Under the pieces are notes generated by a model, which did not search any database, was not told where the DNA came from, and was given only the letters and a program-made list of their open reading frames with translations. The translations under genes were made by a program, and so were the position numbers. A stretch of DNA of 64,000 bases from Chitinophaga rupis (GTDB lineage Bacteria; Bacteroidota; Bacteroidia; Chitinophagales; Chitinophagaceae): contig NZ_FOBB01000006.1 of NCBI RefSeq assembly GCF_900109685.1, positions 124,001 to 188,000 of the forward strand. Direction: 5' to 3'. Positions 37,001-47,484 of the stretch are shown in pieces (positions within the stretch are counted from its first letter, which is position 1; each line of letters opens with the position of its first letter).

Positions 37001-37762
37001 GTTCATGGCGCTGCCTTCAATAATGCCGTAAATGGGATCATGATCCCTTTCTGCATCCTCCAAACGTTTTAATACGATACAAATAGCTCCTTCACCGTTC
37101 ATAATGCCGTCTGCTGCTGCATCAAAGGGTTTGCATTCCCCTTTGTCCGACATTACTACCGTTTTTTTCTGGGTATGCTTAGTGGGCGTGCTGAAACGTA
37201 TGCCGCCTGCCAGTGCCATATCAGCTTCTCCGCTCTGCAGGTTTAAGCAGGCGTTATGCAACGCTGTTAGTGATGATGAGCAGGTGGTGTTTATTGACAT
37301 TACCGGCCCTCTCAGGTCCAGGAAGCTGGCCAGCCGCGTGCCTTCAATGCCGGGAGTAAGCTCGGTATCGTCAACACCATCATCCATAAAATAAGTATAG
37401 TGGGAATTAGGGCTGGTATAAAAAAGGCCGGTGTTGCTGCCTTTCAGATCTTCCCGGGTATAACCTGCGTCATAAAATGCTCTTAAGGCGTGCAGTAAAA
37501 AATACCGGTGTTCGGGAAACATCTTAAATGCTTCGCGTTTGGTAAGACCAAAAGCCACAGGGTCAAACAGATCGATATGATCCAGGTAGCCGGCTTTGGC
37601 AATGGCCACGGGGCCAAACCTGTCCTGGATATCTTTTTTCCTGTTAGCGGGTAATTCACTTACAAACGTGTGCTTGTTCTCTAAAGAAGCGGTCAGGTCT
37701 GACCAGCTCCTGATCTGGGGCAGTTCAAATGAGATACCAATAACTGCAATGGACTTATTCAT
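34088..37762 (-). CDS. PKS protein 7: KS - vestigial AT - ACP - thioester reductase
   Basis: 1,224 residues. KS (1-410): Cys161 (TTCSSSL), His295 (EAHGTGT), His335 (VGHLD), triad complete. Residues 430-700 occupy the AT place but are shorter, and the nucleophile motif GHSLGE is replaced by I-A-R-K-G-E-G near 574-580; the following FPLYELNRFWP looks like the usual post-AT linker. ACP: Ser759 in LGGDSL. Reductase (about 845-1215): TGATGFLG nucleotide loop (853-860) and Ser978; the expected Tyr-x3-Lys reads His1010-x3-Lys1014. It follows the trimodular NRPS by 32 bp and is the likely end of the line, releasing an aldehyde or alcohol if the reductase works. Whether the KS extends depends on an AT in trans. 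Confidence 0.85.
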   Translation of the reverse strand: MNKSIAVIGISFELPQIRSWSDLTASLENKHTFVSELPANRKKDIQDRFGPVAIAKAGYLDHIDLFDPVAFGLTKREAFKMFPEHRYFLLHALRAFYDAGYTREDLKGSNTGLFYTSPNSHYTYFMDDGVDDTELTPGIEGTRLASFLDLRGPVMSINTTCSSSLTALHNACLNLQSGEADMALAGGIRFSTPTKHTQKKTVVMSDKGECKPFDAAADGIMNGEGAICIVLKRLEDAERDHDPIYGIIEGSAMNHGGARIPSLTAPSSEAQKEVIIKAWEYAKVNPAEIKFIEAHGTGTILGDPIEFKAVTDAFKEKGITGTICGISSFKGQVGHLDTLSGLAGLVRLLAALNTGMLPVQPNFTAINEHINERNSNVRIQREYEPWPLVNGIRRGGVSSFGLTGTNVHVVVAYKENPVSTQDQDTFKFLQLSEQTKDRLEKQKKEIVQFLENNSAANLDAFAQKINRLYTPGKYSEGFVFTDAKVLLEQLQSSATAADKAAAFLLMDLDILNYDRNLIKNILQENVLIKDSWNLEIGAKYVPEQIQDQHLLNVLFQYVLYKYMLSVLGNKVQVIARKGEGTLQALLNKELQPEDLIKDPGLIRINQTPFNKQGFEEYVFKNYDQQKVVIIHFSNDIQFPEQKQVVSIPGRFDAKARFQFYKELLIINKHPLKTQNVPVYVHGLQFPLYELNRFWPENVRKIEAGKHLLEDADAAKEVKQENTISLEEVTAGIKAIWQQILEMQEDISPADDFFVLGGDSLSGLDMLSALDKKFGGAHIRYEEMFGVSTLGKLAETLHARISRKDKDMVAAQPDTLVIQDDDAEVRSARYQDLLNTIQQSPLPRKITYNDVLVTGATGFLGSYLVKRLLDTTDTNIICLVRGDNEQEAHDRFWDIYRKDFNIAKHNRIRVICGDLLEKNIFQDKEAEKILENVDMVYHVAGTATFVGSPNLEDHINYKGTRHIFDWAAANKVKYFNHISTIGVIGGRMPKHIRAFYETDLNVGQDTTNFVHSGTKLLAEEYIRQRQTPAMKVNVYRIPNIGGRFSDGFAHFNMQRNLMYIKLRMLFEIGHYSDAFLDYNSQLAIVPVDVLAHYICSLSFYEHPLLDTFHLAEVRGFIVHEIMETFNKNGLFLTKLGNEEFLEYAEKWQQTTDGFQASLIRYGTFNKPDKTENFKIIIDATNLTLKKIDAYLAYDRREYLDNIVRFCIQEGFLSTNRLSLLTNENV

Positions 37763-37794
37763 ATTGTATATTTTAAACTGAGTTGAAAATGTTT

Positions 37795-40700
37795 TTAGAA
37801 TTTAAGTGTGGCGGGCGTCAGGTTGCTGCTTTCCATACCTGCTGTTCTTTCCTGGCTGATGGTGGCTGCAAAGTCCCGGATGGTGGTATGGTTAAACAGG
37901 TCAACGATATTTACGGAGACCCCTATTTCTTCTTCTATCTTTTGGCGAAGCCGGATAATAGTTAACGAAGTACCGCCTAACTGGAAGAAGCTGGTGGTAA
38001 CGCCTACCTGCTCCCTGTTTAGTAACGCACACCAAATGTGCACCAGCTTTTCTTCCGTTTTGTTGCGGGGTGGTTCAATGTCCTGCAGGAACTGCAGCGC
38101 ATCTGGTTCGGGCAAGGCTTTTTTGTCCGGTTTACCATTTAGTGTAAGTGCAAAATGGTCCATTTCCATTATTACGCCCGGGATCATATGCTCCGGTAAA
38201 ACCTGCGCCAGATAACCCAACAGCTTTTCCTGCGTATAACCTGCGCCGGGTATTATATATGCTACCAGGCGTTTGTTTTCCTCCTCCATGCCTTTTACAA
38301 GCACAATGGCATCCTGCACCAGGCCTGTTCCTGAAAGGGCTGTTTCTATTTCCCCTAATTCTATGCGGTAGCCTCTTATCTTCACCTGGTCATCTTTACG
38401 GCCAATAAATTCTATGCTGCCATCGGGCAACCATCTTCCCAGGTCGCCGGTGCAGAACATAGTGGCGCCATCCAGGTAGGGGTTCGGTACAAATTTTACG
38501 GCGCTGAGTTCCGGCCGGTTAAGGTACCCGGCAGCAATGCCCTTGCCGGAAAGGCATATTTCCCCTACCGCGCCAATGGGAGTTAACTGCTCCGTTCCCG
38601 GGTACAGCAGGTGAATGTGCCTGTTGGGAATGGGCTTACCAATGGGTATGGAATCTTCTAATGCTGTTACCTTATGATAGGTGGCACATACCGTACTTTC
38701 CGTAGGGCCGTAGGTGTTATAAACGGGTACGGTGGTCCAGATGTTATCTATATAACCGGGCTTCAAAGCATCGCCCCCGCTAATGAGCACGCGGAAGTTA
38801 AAGGCATATTTGTGATATACATTATTCAAATGCTGCAGCACAAAAGGGTTGGTGCTCAGGATAGATATTTTATGGTCCTCGCAAAGCTGCAGCAGCTGGT
38901 CAATATCATTTTTGCCCTGGAATAACACCAATGTGCCGCCGCTAATGAGTACCGGGAAAATTTCTTCTACAGACGTATCAAAAGAAATACTGGCCTGTTG
39001 TACAATACTATCTGCCGGGGTTAGCTGAAAATAGGCTGAAAAGGTGATAGCATAATCTGCCAGTGACAGATGCCTTATTTGTACGCCCTTGGGATTACCG
39101 GTAGAACCGGAGGTGTAAATGATATAAGCCAGGTCATTGAGGCTGCATGCCACTGCTGTGAACGTGCTGCTGTAATGCTCCCTGATCTCTTTGAAACCGG
39201 CTATTAGCGTATCATTTAAAACTATTTTACATTTACTGTCCTCATAAATAAATGTTTTGTGTTTTTCAGGATACCGGGGATTTACCGGTACATATACCCC
39301 GCCGGCCTTCATGACTGCCAGCATGGCAATGATGGTCCAGGCGCCGGGTTCCATTTCAATGCCCACCAGGTCGCCTTTTGCTATGTTCCGGTCATTCACC
39401 AGATAGCCGGCCAGCTGGTTAATGCAGCCATCCATTTCACGGTAGCTTAGCGCCTGTTCGTGCTCAATTAAAGCGGCTTTGTCCGGGTTTTTGCCGGCGC
39501 TTTCGCTGAACAGCTGCAGGATGGTTTTATCTGCGTTATTACGGGTCTCCGTAGCGCTGAAGTGTTTCAGGATCTTTTCCTGTTCCGCTGCCGGCAGCAG
39601 GTTGGTATCGTTAATTTTTTCTGCCGCCTGTATTACAAAAGCGGTCAATACCTGGTTCACATACGTATGCAGGGTATCTATGGGCACATCTATTTTCAGC
39701 AGGTAACGCAGGCCGTAAATTAACCGGATGGTTTCCCCGCTGGCAATAACATCTATATCCAGGAAAGTATTGGTGGCTTCAAATGATGCTACGTTCAGGC
39801 GTTGTGCGGGCACTTCGCCGGCTGCAGGTGTATGGATGGCGCCCAATTCATTATAAACATGAAAGTCCACATAATTGAACAGCACATCAAAAAATGGCGA
39901 TCTGCCGGCGTCCCTTTCATTCGTGATCTTTGAAATTTCATATAACGTCATGCGCTCTTTGGTCCTTAAACCGGTGAGCTGCTGCTCCATGCGTTTAAAA
40001 TATGCCCTCCACGATAGCCGGTGCGTATTTTCCAGGCGGTTGCGCACCGGTATCGTATTCAGGAAACAGCCTAAGATCTTATCGCCATCTTCCACAACCG
40101 GGCGGTTATTGGTTACCATGCCTATTACAAAGTCCTCCTCATAACTCAGCATTTTAAACACATATACCAGGGCGCCATAAAAAGCCGTTTTCATGGAAAT
40201 TCCTTCCTGCCGGCACCTTTCACGAAGGCTGTTAATAAAGTGTGCGGGGTATACGCCGGTATAACTTTGCATAACCGGTGCATTTTTAAAGAGGTCTAAC
40301 CGCTTATAATCTGCCAGCTCATTTTTCCAGAAGTGAATGGTTTCCGGATCGTTTTTTTCATATAACTCACCCAGGATCGCATCCCGGTATGTGGATCTTA
40401 ATTTTTCTATGTGAAAAAGCTGCGTGTTATCAGCCAGCTGCTGATAGATATGAGATAGCTCCGTATTCAGGGAAGCTACGCTCCAGCCATCCAGTATAGC
40501 GTGGTAGAACTGGAACAGGAATACATCTGTTTCAGGGGAAATGCTGAAAAGGTCTGCCCGCCACATAGGCGCTTCCCCCATATTAAACGGGCGTTTGCGT
40601 TCCTGTAACATATAATTCCTGATATGCTCTTCCTGTGCAGCTGTTGCTGATGCCTGTATGTTGTGATAACCGATGTTAACCGCTATCTGTTTGTCTACGA

Positions 40701-43700
40701 TCTGTATATCTTCACCATACGTTGACAGATCAAACCGGGTTCTTAATGCCGGGTGCTTCCATACCAGCTTTGAAAAGGCCTGCTCAAACAGGTCCGGCCG
40801 CACAGCCGGTATCTGAAAAATAAACTGGTCATGGTACATACCGGAACCAGGATTCAATGTAGAGAGTATTACCATTCCCCGCTGAATATCGCTCATGGGG
40901 TAAATATCTTCTATTGATGCGGCGTCCGGGATAACCTCCAATACCTTTTCCTTTAATTGCGCAACCCTGGCGATTGTTTCATCTTTTAGTTTTTGCCTGG
41001 CTGCCGAAATACCCAGGTTGTTATTAATTACTTCGCTTAAACCGGTAATGGTGCTGCATTCATATAACTGCCCGATGGTTAATCCCACATTGAATTGTTT
41101 GTTGATCTTACTGATCAAACGGATAGAAAGGATGGAGTCCCCGCCTATGCGGAAAAAATTATCGTGTATACCAACCCGTTCCAGGTTCAGCACTTCTTCC
41201 CATATGTTTGCCAGCGCGCTTTCTATTTCATTGCGGGGCCCCTCGTAAGTTGTGGCCGCTAAGTCACTGTCGCCCGGGTCAGGTAAGGCCCGCCTGTTCA
41301 GCTTTCCGCTGCTGGTTAATGGAAATTCTTCCAGCTCCACTACACGGCCGGGGATCATATATTCCGGCAGCTGGTTTTTCAGGTATTGGTATAACAGCTC
41401 CTGGTTATAACCAGCTTTGGGTATTACATAGGCTGCCAGGTATTTGTGCGGGGTCCCTTCTCCCCTTACCAGCACCGCGGCATGTTCCACATAACCAGAT
41501 CCCGTGATGCAGATTTCTATTTCTCCCGGTTCTACACGGTTACCACGTATCTTCACCTGGTGGTCTATTCTGCCCATATAGGCTATTTCCCCGTTGGGCA
41601 GCCATCTGGCCAGGTCGCCGGTGCGGTAGGCGCGGTAGTTGGCATTAAAAGGGCTGGTAATAAATTTCTGCTCCGTTAATTCCCGTTGATTGATATAACC
41701 GCGTGCCACCTGCACGCCTTCGATCAGCAGCTCGCCGGGCACGCCTACCGGCTGTGGCTGCAGGTGTTTATCTACAATAAATATCCTGGTATTGGCAACC
41801 GGTTTGCCAATAGTTACCCCGCAGGTTCGTGTATCCACTTTTGTAAGCTCAATGCTGGTAACATCTATAGCAGCCTCCGTAGGGCCGTACAGGTTATGTA
41901 TGCGTACCCAGGGCAGCTGCGTCTTAAATGCCTCTACCGTAGCAGCCGGTAATGCTTCGCCGCTGCATACCACGTGTTTCAGGGTTTTACATTTATCCGC
42001 ATCCAGGCCTTCCAGGAAAATAGCCAGCATGGAAGGCACAAAGTGCAGGATGGTAGTTTTTTCAGCGGCTATCAGCTCCTGCAGGTATAAGGGATCTTTA
42101 TGGCCGCCCGGTTTGGCAAATACCAGCTTACAACCGGTAATGGCAGGCATTACCAGCTCCCATACGGATACATCGAATGTATAAGGCGTTTTCTGTAAAA
42201 TAATGTCTGCGGCATTAATTCCCAGATCGTCACGCATCCATAACAGCCGGTTGTACAGGCCTGCATGATCATTTAATACACCCTTTGGATTACCGGTGGA
42301 GCCTGAGGTATAAATGGCATAAGCCAGGGTAGATGCAGGTATGTTCACTTCCGTGAACGGCGTTTGTTCTTTCTGCTGAAAGGTTTCCATGAAAATGGCA
42401 TCTATGCAAACTTTATAGCTACTATCTGCCGCTATATATTTTACACGCTCTGCCGGGTATTCCGTATCTACAGGCACATAAGCGCCGCCACATTTTAAAA
42501 TGCCCAGTATGGCTATGAGCATATTTAATCCGCGTTCCAGCTGTATACCTACCAGGTCATTGGGCTGTATGCTGTAATGCTGTTGTAAATAGCCGGCGAG
42601 CCGGCTGGTAACCAGGTCCAGCTCCCGGTACGTCAGGTGCGCATTTTCATAAGCAACAGCGGTAAGCTCCGGCTGCTCCTGTACCCGCTCCCTGAAAAGG
42701 TCCAGCACCGTTTTACCCGGTTCATAGGCCACTTCTGTTGCATTAAATTTTTCAAAGATCAGCGCACGGTCTGCCGCCGGCAGAAAATTAATCCGGCTCA
42801 GCGGCTGGTCCTCTGCTGTTACAAATTGCTCAATAATGCTGTGCAAATGTGCGGCAAGCGATGTTATGGCTGTGGCATCGTACTTGCCGGCATTAAACAT
42901 AAAGTCTACCTGCAAAGCGGCTTCACCTGGGAATACCAGCAGGTTAAAATCATAATTGGTTTGCTGTACAAACTCCACTGTTTCTACCTGTAGCTGGTCT
43001 GTTGTAACCGCTGCTTCTTTTACCATTTGCTCAATGGGAAAGTTCTGGAAAACAACAATGTGGTTCAGCAGGTTGGCTCCCAGCTCGCTTTGTGCCTGCA
43101 CTTTAGCCAGGTTCAGGTAATGGTGGGCGGTGCTGCTAATACCTGCCTGTTGTGTTGCTGTTAACAGCTTTACCGGTGTGCAGTCTTCTTCATATTTTAT
43201 GCGTACGGGTATGGTGTTAATGAAAAGGCCTACCATATTTTCTATGCCATCCAGCTCCGCAGGCCTCCCGGACACTACAGCGCCAAAAACCACGTCGTTG
43301 GTATTATTGTACCTGGACAATAAAAATCCCCAGGCAGCTTGTAAGAACGTGTTTTGCGTAATGGCTAACTTATTACAGAGCGCCTTTAGCTTATTAAACA
43401 GTGCGCCCTTAATGGTAACGGACCTTTTTTCTTCTTTATACTCCTGCTGCTGAGGTTTTAAAAAGGGAATGGTGGCAACGCTGGTATAATCTTCCAGGTA
43501 TTGTTTCCAGTGATCCAGGGAAAGACTGGTATTAATGCTTCTTAACCAATGTATATAATCCAGATAGGGTTTGGGTTCTGGAAGGCTCTCCCCGTTTAAT
43601 AACCGGTTAAAATCCCGGATTAAGATACCCATACACCAGCCGTCCATTAAAATATGATGATGGCTCCATACAAATTCATACCGGTTGGCGCCCAGGTCCA

Positions 43701-46700
43701 GCACCTTTAAGCGCATGAGTGAATGCGCTGCAAGATCAAAACCTGTTTCCCTGTCTTTTAATTTGTACTGTTTAATATAAGGCTCCACATCCCTTTCTTC
43801 CAGGAAGGCGGGTAAGCTGTCGTAATGAAAGTTTGCGGTTACATTCCTTCTTACCAGCTGTAAAGGAATATCTGCCAGGTGGTGTACAAAGCTGGTGCGT
43901 AAAACAGCATGCCGGTTTATGAGCTGCTGGTAAGCTTCCTGTATGGCATGCAGTGTTATCGTATTCAGCTGTACCCGGTAAGCGATCTGCCCTGTATACA
44001 GCGATGGGGAGCTGCTGGTTAACCAGTGAAAATAAATACCCTGCTGCAAAGGCGACAGCTCATATACCGCTGTAATATTCTCATCTGCTTTAACAGCGTT
44101 TAAACTTTCTGCCGTTAGTCCCGGGAAAAATAGTGCTGTACTGTTAACTGCCTGCTCCGTTGCATTTACCACCAGCTGACTGGCCAGTGTTTCCAGCACG
44201 GGGGTTTGCAACACGGCTTCTACCTTAAGGGTATAGCCCAGCTGTTTTAACCGGGATACGATCTGTATGGATTTGATAGAATCGCCGCCCAGGTTGTAAA
44301 AATTATCTTTAACGCTTATTCTTTCTTTGTTCAAAACGATCTCACATACCTGCACCAGTATTTTTTCCTGGTCTGTTACAGGCGCTGAATATGCTATCTT
44401 ATTGGAAAGGTCCGGCTGAGCGGAAGCCAGCAGCTTACGTTTATCTGTTTTGCCGCTTGCATTCAGCGGTATTTTATCAACCTGCACAAAACCCGCGGGC
44501 ACCATATAATGTGGCACTTTAGCTGCCAGGTGCATTCTGAGTGCAGCTACGTCCTGCTCTTTGTCTGAAACCACAAAAGCTACCAGCTCTTTTTGCCCGG
44601 TTATGGTTTCTCTCACCAGTACCACGGCTGCTGCTATATCTTCCTTTTCCCTTAAATGGTAAGCTATCTCTTCCAGCTCAATGCGGAAACCTCTTATTTT
44701 CACCTGGTCATCTATCCGCCCCAGGAAATTAATGTTCCCGTCTTTGAGCCATTGGGCTACATCGCCGGTATCGTAGATCAGCTGACCCGGTTCAAAAGGA
44801 TTGGTGATGAATTTTTTGGCGGTAAGGGTTTCATTATTCACATACCCCCTGGCCAGGCCTTCGCCGCCAATATATAATTTACCTTTCACGCCAATAGGTA
44901 CCAGCTGCAGCTGCTCATCCAGCACATACATTTTTGTATTATCAATGGGCTTACCTATCGGTATTATGTTATCTGCACGGGGTGCTGCACAATCGTAATA
45001 CGTTACATCTATACTGGCTTCTGTGGGGCCATACAGGTTCATGAGCGCTACCCAGGGCAATTGTTCGCGGAACAGGGTGCTGTGGTCTTTTGATAATGCT
45101 TCCCCGCTGGTAAATACCTGTTTCAGGCTAAGCAGCTTTGCTTTTTCTTCCGGAAACTGTTTGATGTAGTGCAAAAAAGGCAATAACATGGAGGGTACAA
45201 AGTGCATAACCGTTACTTCACCATCCTCAATGCTTTGTACAATCTTTGACGGCACTTTTTCCGCTTCCGGCGCTAACAAATATACCTGTGCGCCGTACAA
45301 ACCCCACCATAACAATTCCCATACAGATACATCGAATGAGTAGGTTGTTTTCTGTAAGATCACATCTGCTTTACCCAGCGCGTAAGCCTTTTGCATCCAT
45401 ACCAGGCGGTTCACCAAAGCATGGTGCGCTATCATTACCCCTTTGGGATGGCCGGTAGACCCGGAGGTATAGATCACATATACCAGGCTCTTTGCATTAT
45501 TTATTTTCCCGGGGTTCTGTACAGGATACTGGTCTGCACACGGTTCAAACCCGGCCATAAAGTCCGGGTCAATAATGCATTTACAGGCAGCGTCTTTTTT
45601 AATGTATGATTTACGGTCCTCCGGGTTATTAGGATCAATGGGCACATAGGCGGCACCGGCCTTTAATACGCCAAAAATGGCTGTTACCAGGTTCAGCCCG
45701 CGGGGTAATTCAATACCCACCAGGTCATCGGCTGCCATATCATAATGCTGCCGTAAAAAGTGCCCCAGCTGGTTCGCCTTTTCATTCAGCTGCCGGTAAG
45801 TAAGGCTGCCTGCTTCCGCTACAACCGCCACCCGGTCGGGGTATTGGGCTGCCTGCGCTTCAAACAGCTCAATGATGGTTTTGTCAGATGGGTAATCTGC
45901 TTTTGTATCATTAAACGCATACAATAGTTCATTGCGCTCAGGCACTGAAAGAAAGTTGCAGGTATCAATGTGCTGGTCCGGATCATCAAGCACCACAGCT
46001 GCCAGCTGTTTAAAGTGCTGCATCATTTGCCTGATGATCTCCGGGTTATATACATCCGTATTATAATTTACGATGAGCTGTACATAGGCGCCAACTTCCA
46101 GCGCATTTATCTCTATGTCAAATTTTGCATTGCGCCGGCCCCTGTAATGAATGCCGTTCACCATTTCGTTGTTCAGCTCTATAGGATTGGCGCCTGCGCT
46201 TTGAAACGTAAGCATTACATCAAACAGCGGGCTCCGGCTGCTGTCGCGCATAAGCTGCAGCTCCTCCACCAGCAGGTCAAACGGAAAGGTTTGGTGTGAG
46301 AGGGCTGCCAGCGTATTGGCTTTTACTTTCGTATAGTTATCTGTAAACGTTTCTTTTGGCGCCAGGGTATTTTTAAGCGCCAGCGTGTTCACATAAAAAC
46401 CGATCTGGTCTTCCAGGTAAGCATGTTCACGCCCTGCAACCGCTGTACCCACTACCATTTCCTGCTGACCCGTATACCTGTATAAAAGCACATTCCATAA
46501 GCTTAACAGCGTAATAAATAAGCTGCCTTCCTGTTTTTGTGTATAGGCCCTGAGCTTTTGCGTGGTTTCTTTTGACAACCAGGTTTCCAGTAAGATCCCA
46601 TTATTGGTTTTAATAGCAGGGCGGGTTTGTTCGCTGGGCAGCTCTATTACCGGTATGCCGTCTTTAAATTGCGCCAGCCAGTAATTCCTGTCATCATTCA

Positions 46701-47478
46701 CTTTACCGGCGGTTAGCTGTAAGCCCTGCCAGTTTGCATAATCTTTGTACTGAATACGGAGCGGGGATATAACAGGGCTGGTATTATTCGTGTATGCATG
46801 ATAGTAGGCAAATACGTCTTTTGCCAACACATCCAGCGACCAGCCATCGCTGATAATGTGGTGCATTACATAAAAGAACCGGTACTGCTTATCCGACAGC
46901 TTAATGAGGCTGGCCCTGAACAGGGGCCCGTTTTCCAGGTCAAATAACCGGAAGCTGTCTTCCTCCATATATTCACCGGCTTGCGCTACCGCATCCTCCT
47001 GTTCACTGAGATCTACCAACGTGATCTCAAAGCCAAGCTCGTCCAATGGCAAGATCCACTGCCTTACTTCGCCGCCTGCATTTTCCCTGAAAACAGTGCG
47101 TAAAATTTCATGGCGTGTTATTACCGCGTCCACAGCTTTTTTGAACAGTGTTATATCCAGGTCATCAGTCATGTCTACATGATTGGGGATCACATAGGCC
47201 CTGGACATTTCCGGGTATTGGCTCAGTATCCATAATCTTCTTTGGGAAAAAGACATGGGGTAACTTTCCTGCACCGGTACCGGCGTTATTTCCGCGAAGG
47301 ATCCCTGTGCAGCATATCTTTTAAGATAGGCTATCAGCTCACTCTTGTTCTCCCGGATCCTGTTTACCAGCGTTTCCGCTATTTCGTCTCCTTCAAAGCC
47401 TATCAGCAGGTCGTCGCCGTCTAAAGAAACAGATATATCGTGATGGTTTAGTTCAACCAGTAACTGACTAATATTCAT
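37795..47478 (-). CDS. NRPS protein 6: docking - C-A(Ser)-T - C-A(Ser)-T - C-A(Lys-like)-T
   Basis: 3,227 residues. An N-terminal TubC-type docking domain (1-55) is followed by three modules. C1 has His207 in MHHIISDG; T1 Ser1067; C2 HHHILMDG (His1274 aligned to the catalytic His); T2 Ser2115; C3 YHAILDG (first His replaced by Tyr2325, catalytic His2326 kept); T3 Ser3171. Specificity residues by eye are DVWHFSLIDK (A1) and DVWHVSLIDK (A2), both Ser-type, and DTESIGTVCK (A3), nearest the Lys code DAESIGSVCK. No epimerase, methyltransferase or thioesterase domain. The start is 6 bp after protein 5, whose C-terminal tail probably binds the docking domain. It hands over to the KS of protein 7. 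Confidence 0.93.
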   Translation of the reverse strand: MNISQLLVELNHHDISVSLDGDDLLIGFEGDEIAETLVNRIRENKSELIAYLKRYAAQGSFAEITPVPVQESYPMSFSQRRLWILSQYPEMSRAYVIPNHVDMTDDLDITLFKKAVDAVITRHEILRTVFRENAGGEVRQWILPLDELGFEITLVDLSEQEDAVAQAGEYMEEDSFRLFDLENGPLFRASLIKLSDKQYRFFYVMHHIISDGWSLDVLAKDVFAYYHAYTNNTSPVISPLRIQYKDYANWQGLQLTAGKVNDDRNYWLAQFKDGIPVIELPSEQTRPAIKTNNGILLETWLSKETTQKLRAYTQKQEGSLFITLLSLWNVLLYRYTGQQEMVVGTAVAGREHAYLEDQIGFYVNTLALKNTLAPKETFTDNYTKVKANTLAALSHQTFPFDLLVEELQLMRDSSRSPLFDVMLTFQSAGANPIELNNEMVNGIHYRGRRNAKFDIEINALEVGAYVQLIVNYNTDVYNPEIIRQMMQHFKQLAAVVLDDPDQHIDTCNFLSVPERNELLYAFNDTKADYPSDKTIIELFEAQAAQYPDRVAVVAEAGSLTYRQLNEKANQLGHFLRQHYDMAADDLVGIELPRGLNLVTAIFGVLKAGAAYVPIDPNNPEDRKSYIKKDAACKCIIDPDFMAGFEPCADQYPVQNPGKINNAKSLVYVIYTSGSTGHPKGVMIAHHALVNRLVWMQKAYALGKADVILQKTTYSFDVSVWELLWWGLYGAQVYLLAPEAEKVPSKIVQSIEDGEVTVMHFVPSMLLPFLHYIKQFPEEKAKLLSLKQVFTSGEALSKDHSTLFREQLPWVALMNLYGPTEASIDVTYYDCAAPRADNIIPIGKPIDNTKMYVLDEQLQLVPIGVKGKLYIGGEGLARGYVNNETLTAKKFITNPFEPGQLIYDTGDVAQWLKDGNINFLGRIDDQVKIRGFRIELEEIAYHLREKEDIAAAVVLVRETITGQKELVAFVVSDKEQDVAALRMHLAAKVPHYMVPAGFVQVDKIPLNASGKTDKRKLLASAQPDLSNKIAYSAPVTDQEKILVQVCEIVLNKERISVKDNFYNLGGDSIKSIQIVSRLKQLGYTLKVEAVLQTPVLETLASQLVVNATEQAVNSTALFFPGLTAESLNAVKADENITAVYELSPLQQGIYFHWLTSSSPSLYTGQIAYRVQLNTITLHAIQEAYQQLINRHAVLRTSFVHHLADIPLQLVRRNVTANFHYDSLPAFLEERDVEPYIKQYKLKDRETGFDLAAHSLMRLKVLDLGANRYEFVWSHHHILMDGWCMGILIRDFNRLLNGESLPEPKPYLDYIHWLRSINTSLSLDHWKQYLEDYTSVATIPFLKPQQQEYKEEKRSVTIKGALFNKLKALCNKLAITQNTFLQAAWGFLLSRYNNTNDVVFGAVVSGRPAELDGIENMVGLFINTIPVRIKYEEDCTPVKLLTATQQAGISSTAHHYLNLAKVQAQSELGANLLNHIVVFQNFPIEQMVKEAAVTTDQLQVETVEFVQQTNYDFNLLVFPGEAALQVDFMFNAGKYDATAITSLAAHLHSIIEQFVTAEDQPLSRINFLPAADRALIFEKFNATEVAYEPGKTVLDLFRERVQEQPELTAVAYENAHLTYRELDLVTSRLAGYLQQHYSIQPNDLVGIQLERGLNMLIAILGILKCGGAYVPVDTEYPAERVKYIAADSSYKVCIDAIFMETFQQKEQTPFTEVNIPASTLAYAIYTSGSTGNPKGVLNDHAGLYNRLLWMRDDLGINAADIILQKTPYTFDVSVWELVMPAITGCKLVFAKPGGHKDPLYLQELIAAEKTTILHFVPSMLAIFLEGLDADKCKTLKHVVCSGEALPAATVEAFKTQLPWVRIHNLYGPTEAAIDVTSIELTKVDTRTCGVTIGKPVANTRIFIVDKHLQPQPVGVPGELLIEGVQVARGYINQRELTEQKFITSPFNANYRAYRTGDLARWLPNGEIAYMGRIDHQVKIRGNRVEPGEIEICITGSGYVEHAAVLVRGEGTPHKYLAAYVIPKAGYNQELLYQYLKNQLPEYMIPGRVVELEEFPLTSSGKLNRRALPDPGDSDLAATTYEGPRNEIESALANIWEEVLNLERVGIHDNFFRIGGDSILSIRLISKINKQFNVGLTIGQLYECSTITGLSEVINNNLGISAARQKLKDETIARVAQLKEKVLEVIPDAASIEDIYPMSDIQRGMVILSTLNPGSGMYHDQFIFQIPAVRPDLFEQAFSKLVWKHPALRTRFDLSTYGEDIQIVDKQIAVNIGYHNIQASATAAQEEHIRNYMLQERKRPFNMGEAPMWRADLFSISPETDVFLFQFYHAILDGWSVASLNTELSHIYQQLADNTQLFHIEKLRSTYRDAILGELYEKNDPETIHFWKNELADYKRLDLFKNAPVMQSYTGVYPAHFINSLRERCRQEGISMKTAFYGALVYVFKMLSYEEDFVIGMVTNNRPVVEDGDKILGCFLNTIPVRNRLENTHRLSWRAYFKRMEQQLTGLRTKERMTLYEISKITNERDAGRSPFFDVLFNYVDFHVYNELGAIHTPAAGEVPAQRLNVASFEATNTFLDIDVIASGETIRLIYGLRYLLKIDVPIDTLHTYVNQVLTAFVIQAAEKINDTNLLPAAEQEKILKHFSATETRNNADKTILQLFSESAGKNPDKAALIEHEQALSYREMDGCINQLAGYLVNDRNIAKGDLVGIEMEPGAWTIIAMLAVMKAGGVYVPVNPRYPEKHKTFIYEDSKCKIVLNDTLIAGFKEIREHYSSTFTAVACSLNDLAYIIYTSGSTGNPKGVQIRHLSLADYAITFSAYFQLTPADSIVQQASISFDTSVEEIFPVLISGGTLVLFQGKNDIDQLLQLCEDHKISILSTNPFVLQHLNNVYHKYAFNFRVLISGGDALKPGYIDNIWTTVPVYNTYGPTESTVCATYHKVTALEDSIPIGKPIPNRHIHLLYPGTEQLTPIGAVGEICLSGKGIAAGYLNRPELSAVKFVPNPYLDGATMFCTGDLGRWLPDGSIEFIGRKDDQVKIRGYRIELGEIETALSGTGLVQDAIVLVKGMEEENKRLVAYIIPGAGYTQEKLLGYLAQVLPEHMIPGVIMEMDHFALTLNGKPDKKALPEPDALQFLQDIEPPRNKTEEKLVHIWCALLNREQVGVTTSFFQLGGTSLTIIRLRQKIEEEIGVSVNIVDLFNHTTIRDFAATISQERTAGMESSNLTPATLKF

Positions 47479-47484
47479 GACAAG

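Noticed and set aside
34088..37762. Calling this a trans-AT PKS cluster because protein 7 lacks an active AT.
   Set aside because: The other two PKS proteins carry complete AT domains and protein 7 retains an AT remnant, so this looks like decay of a cis-AT module.
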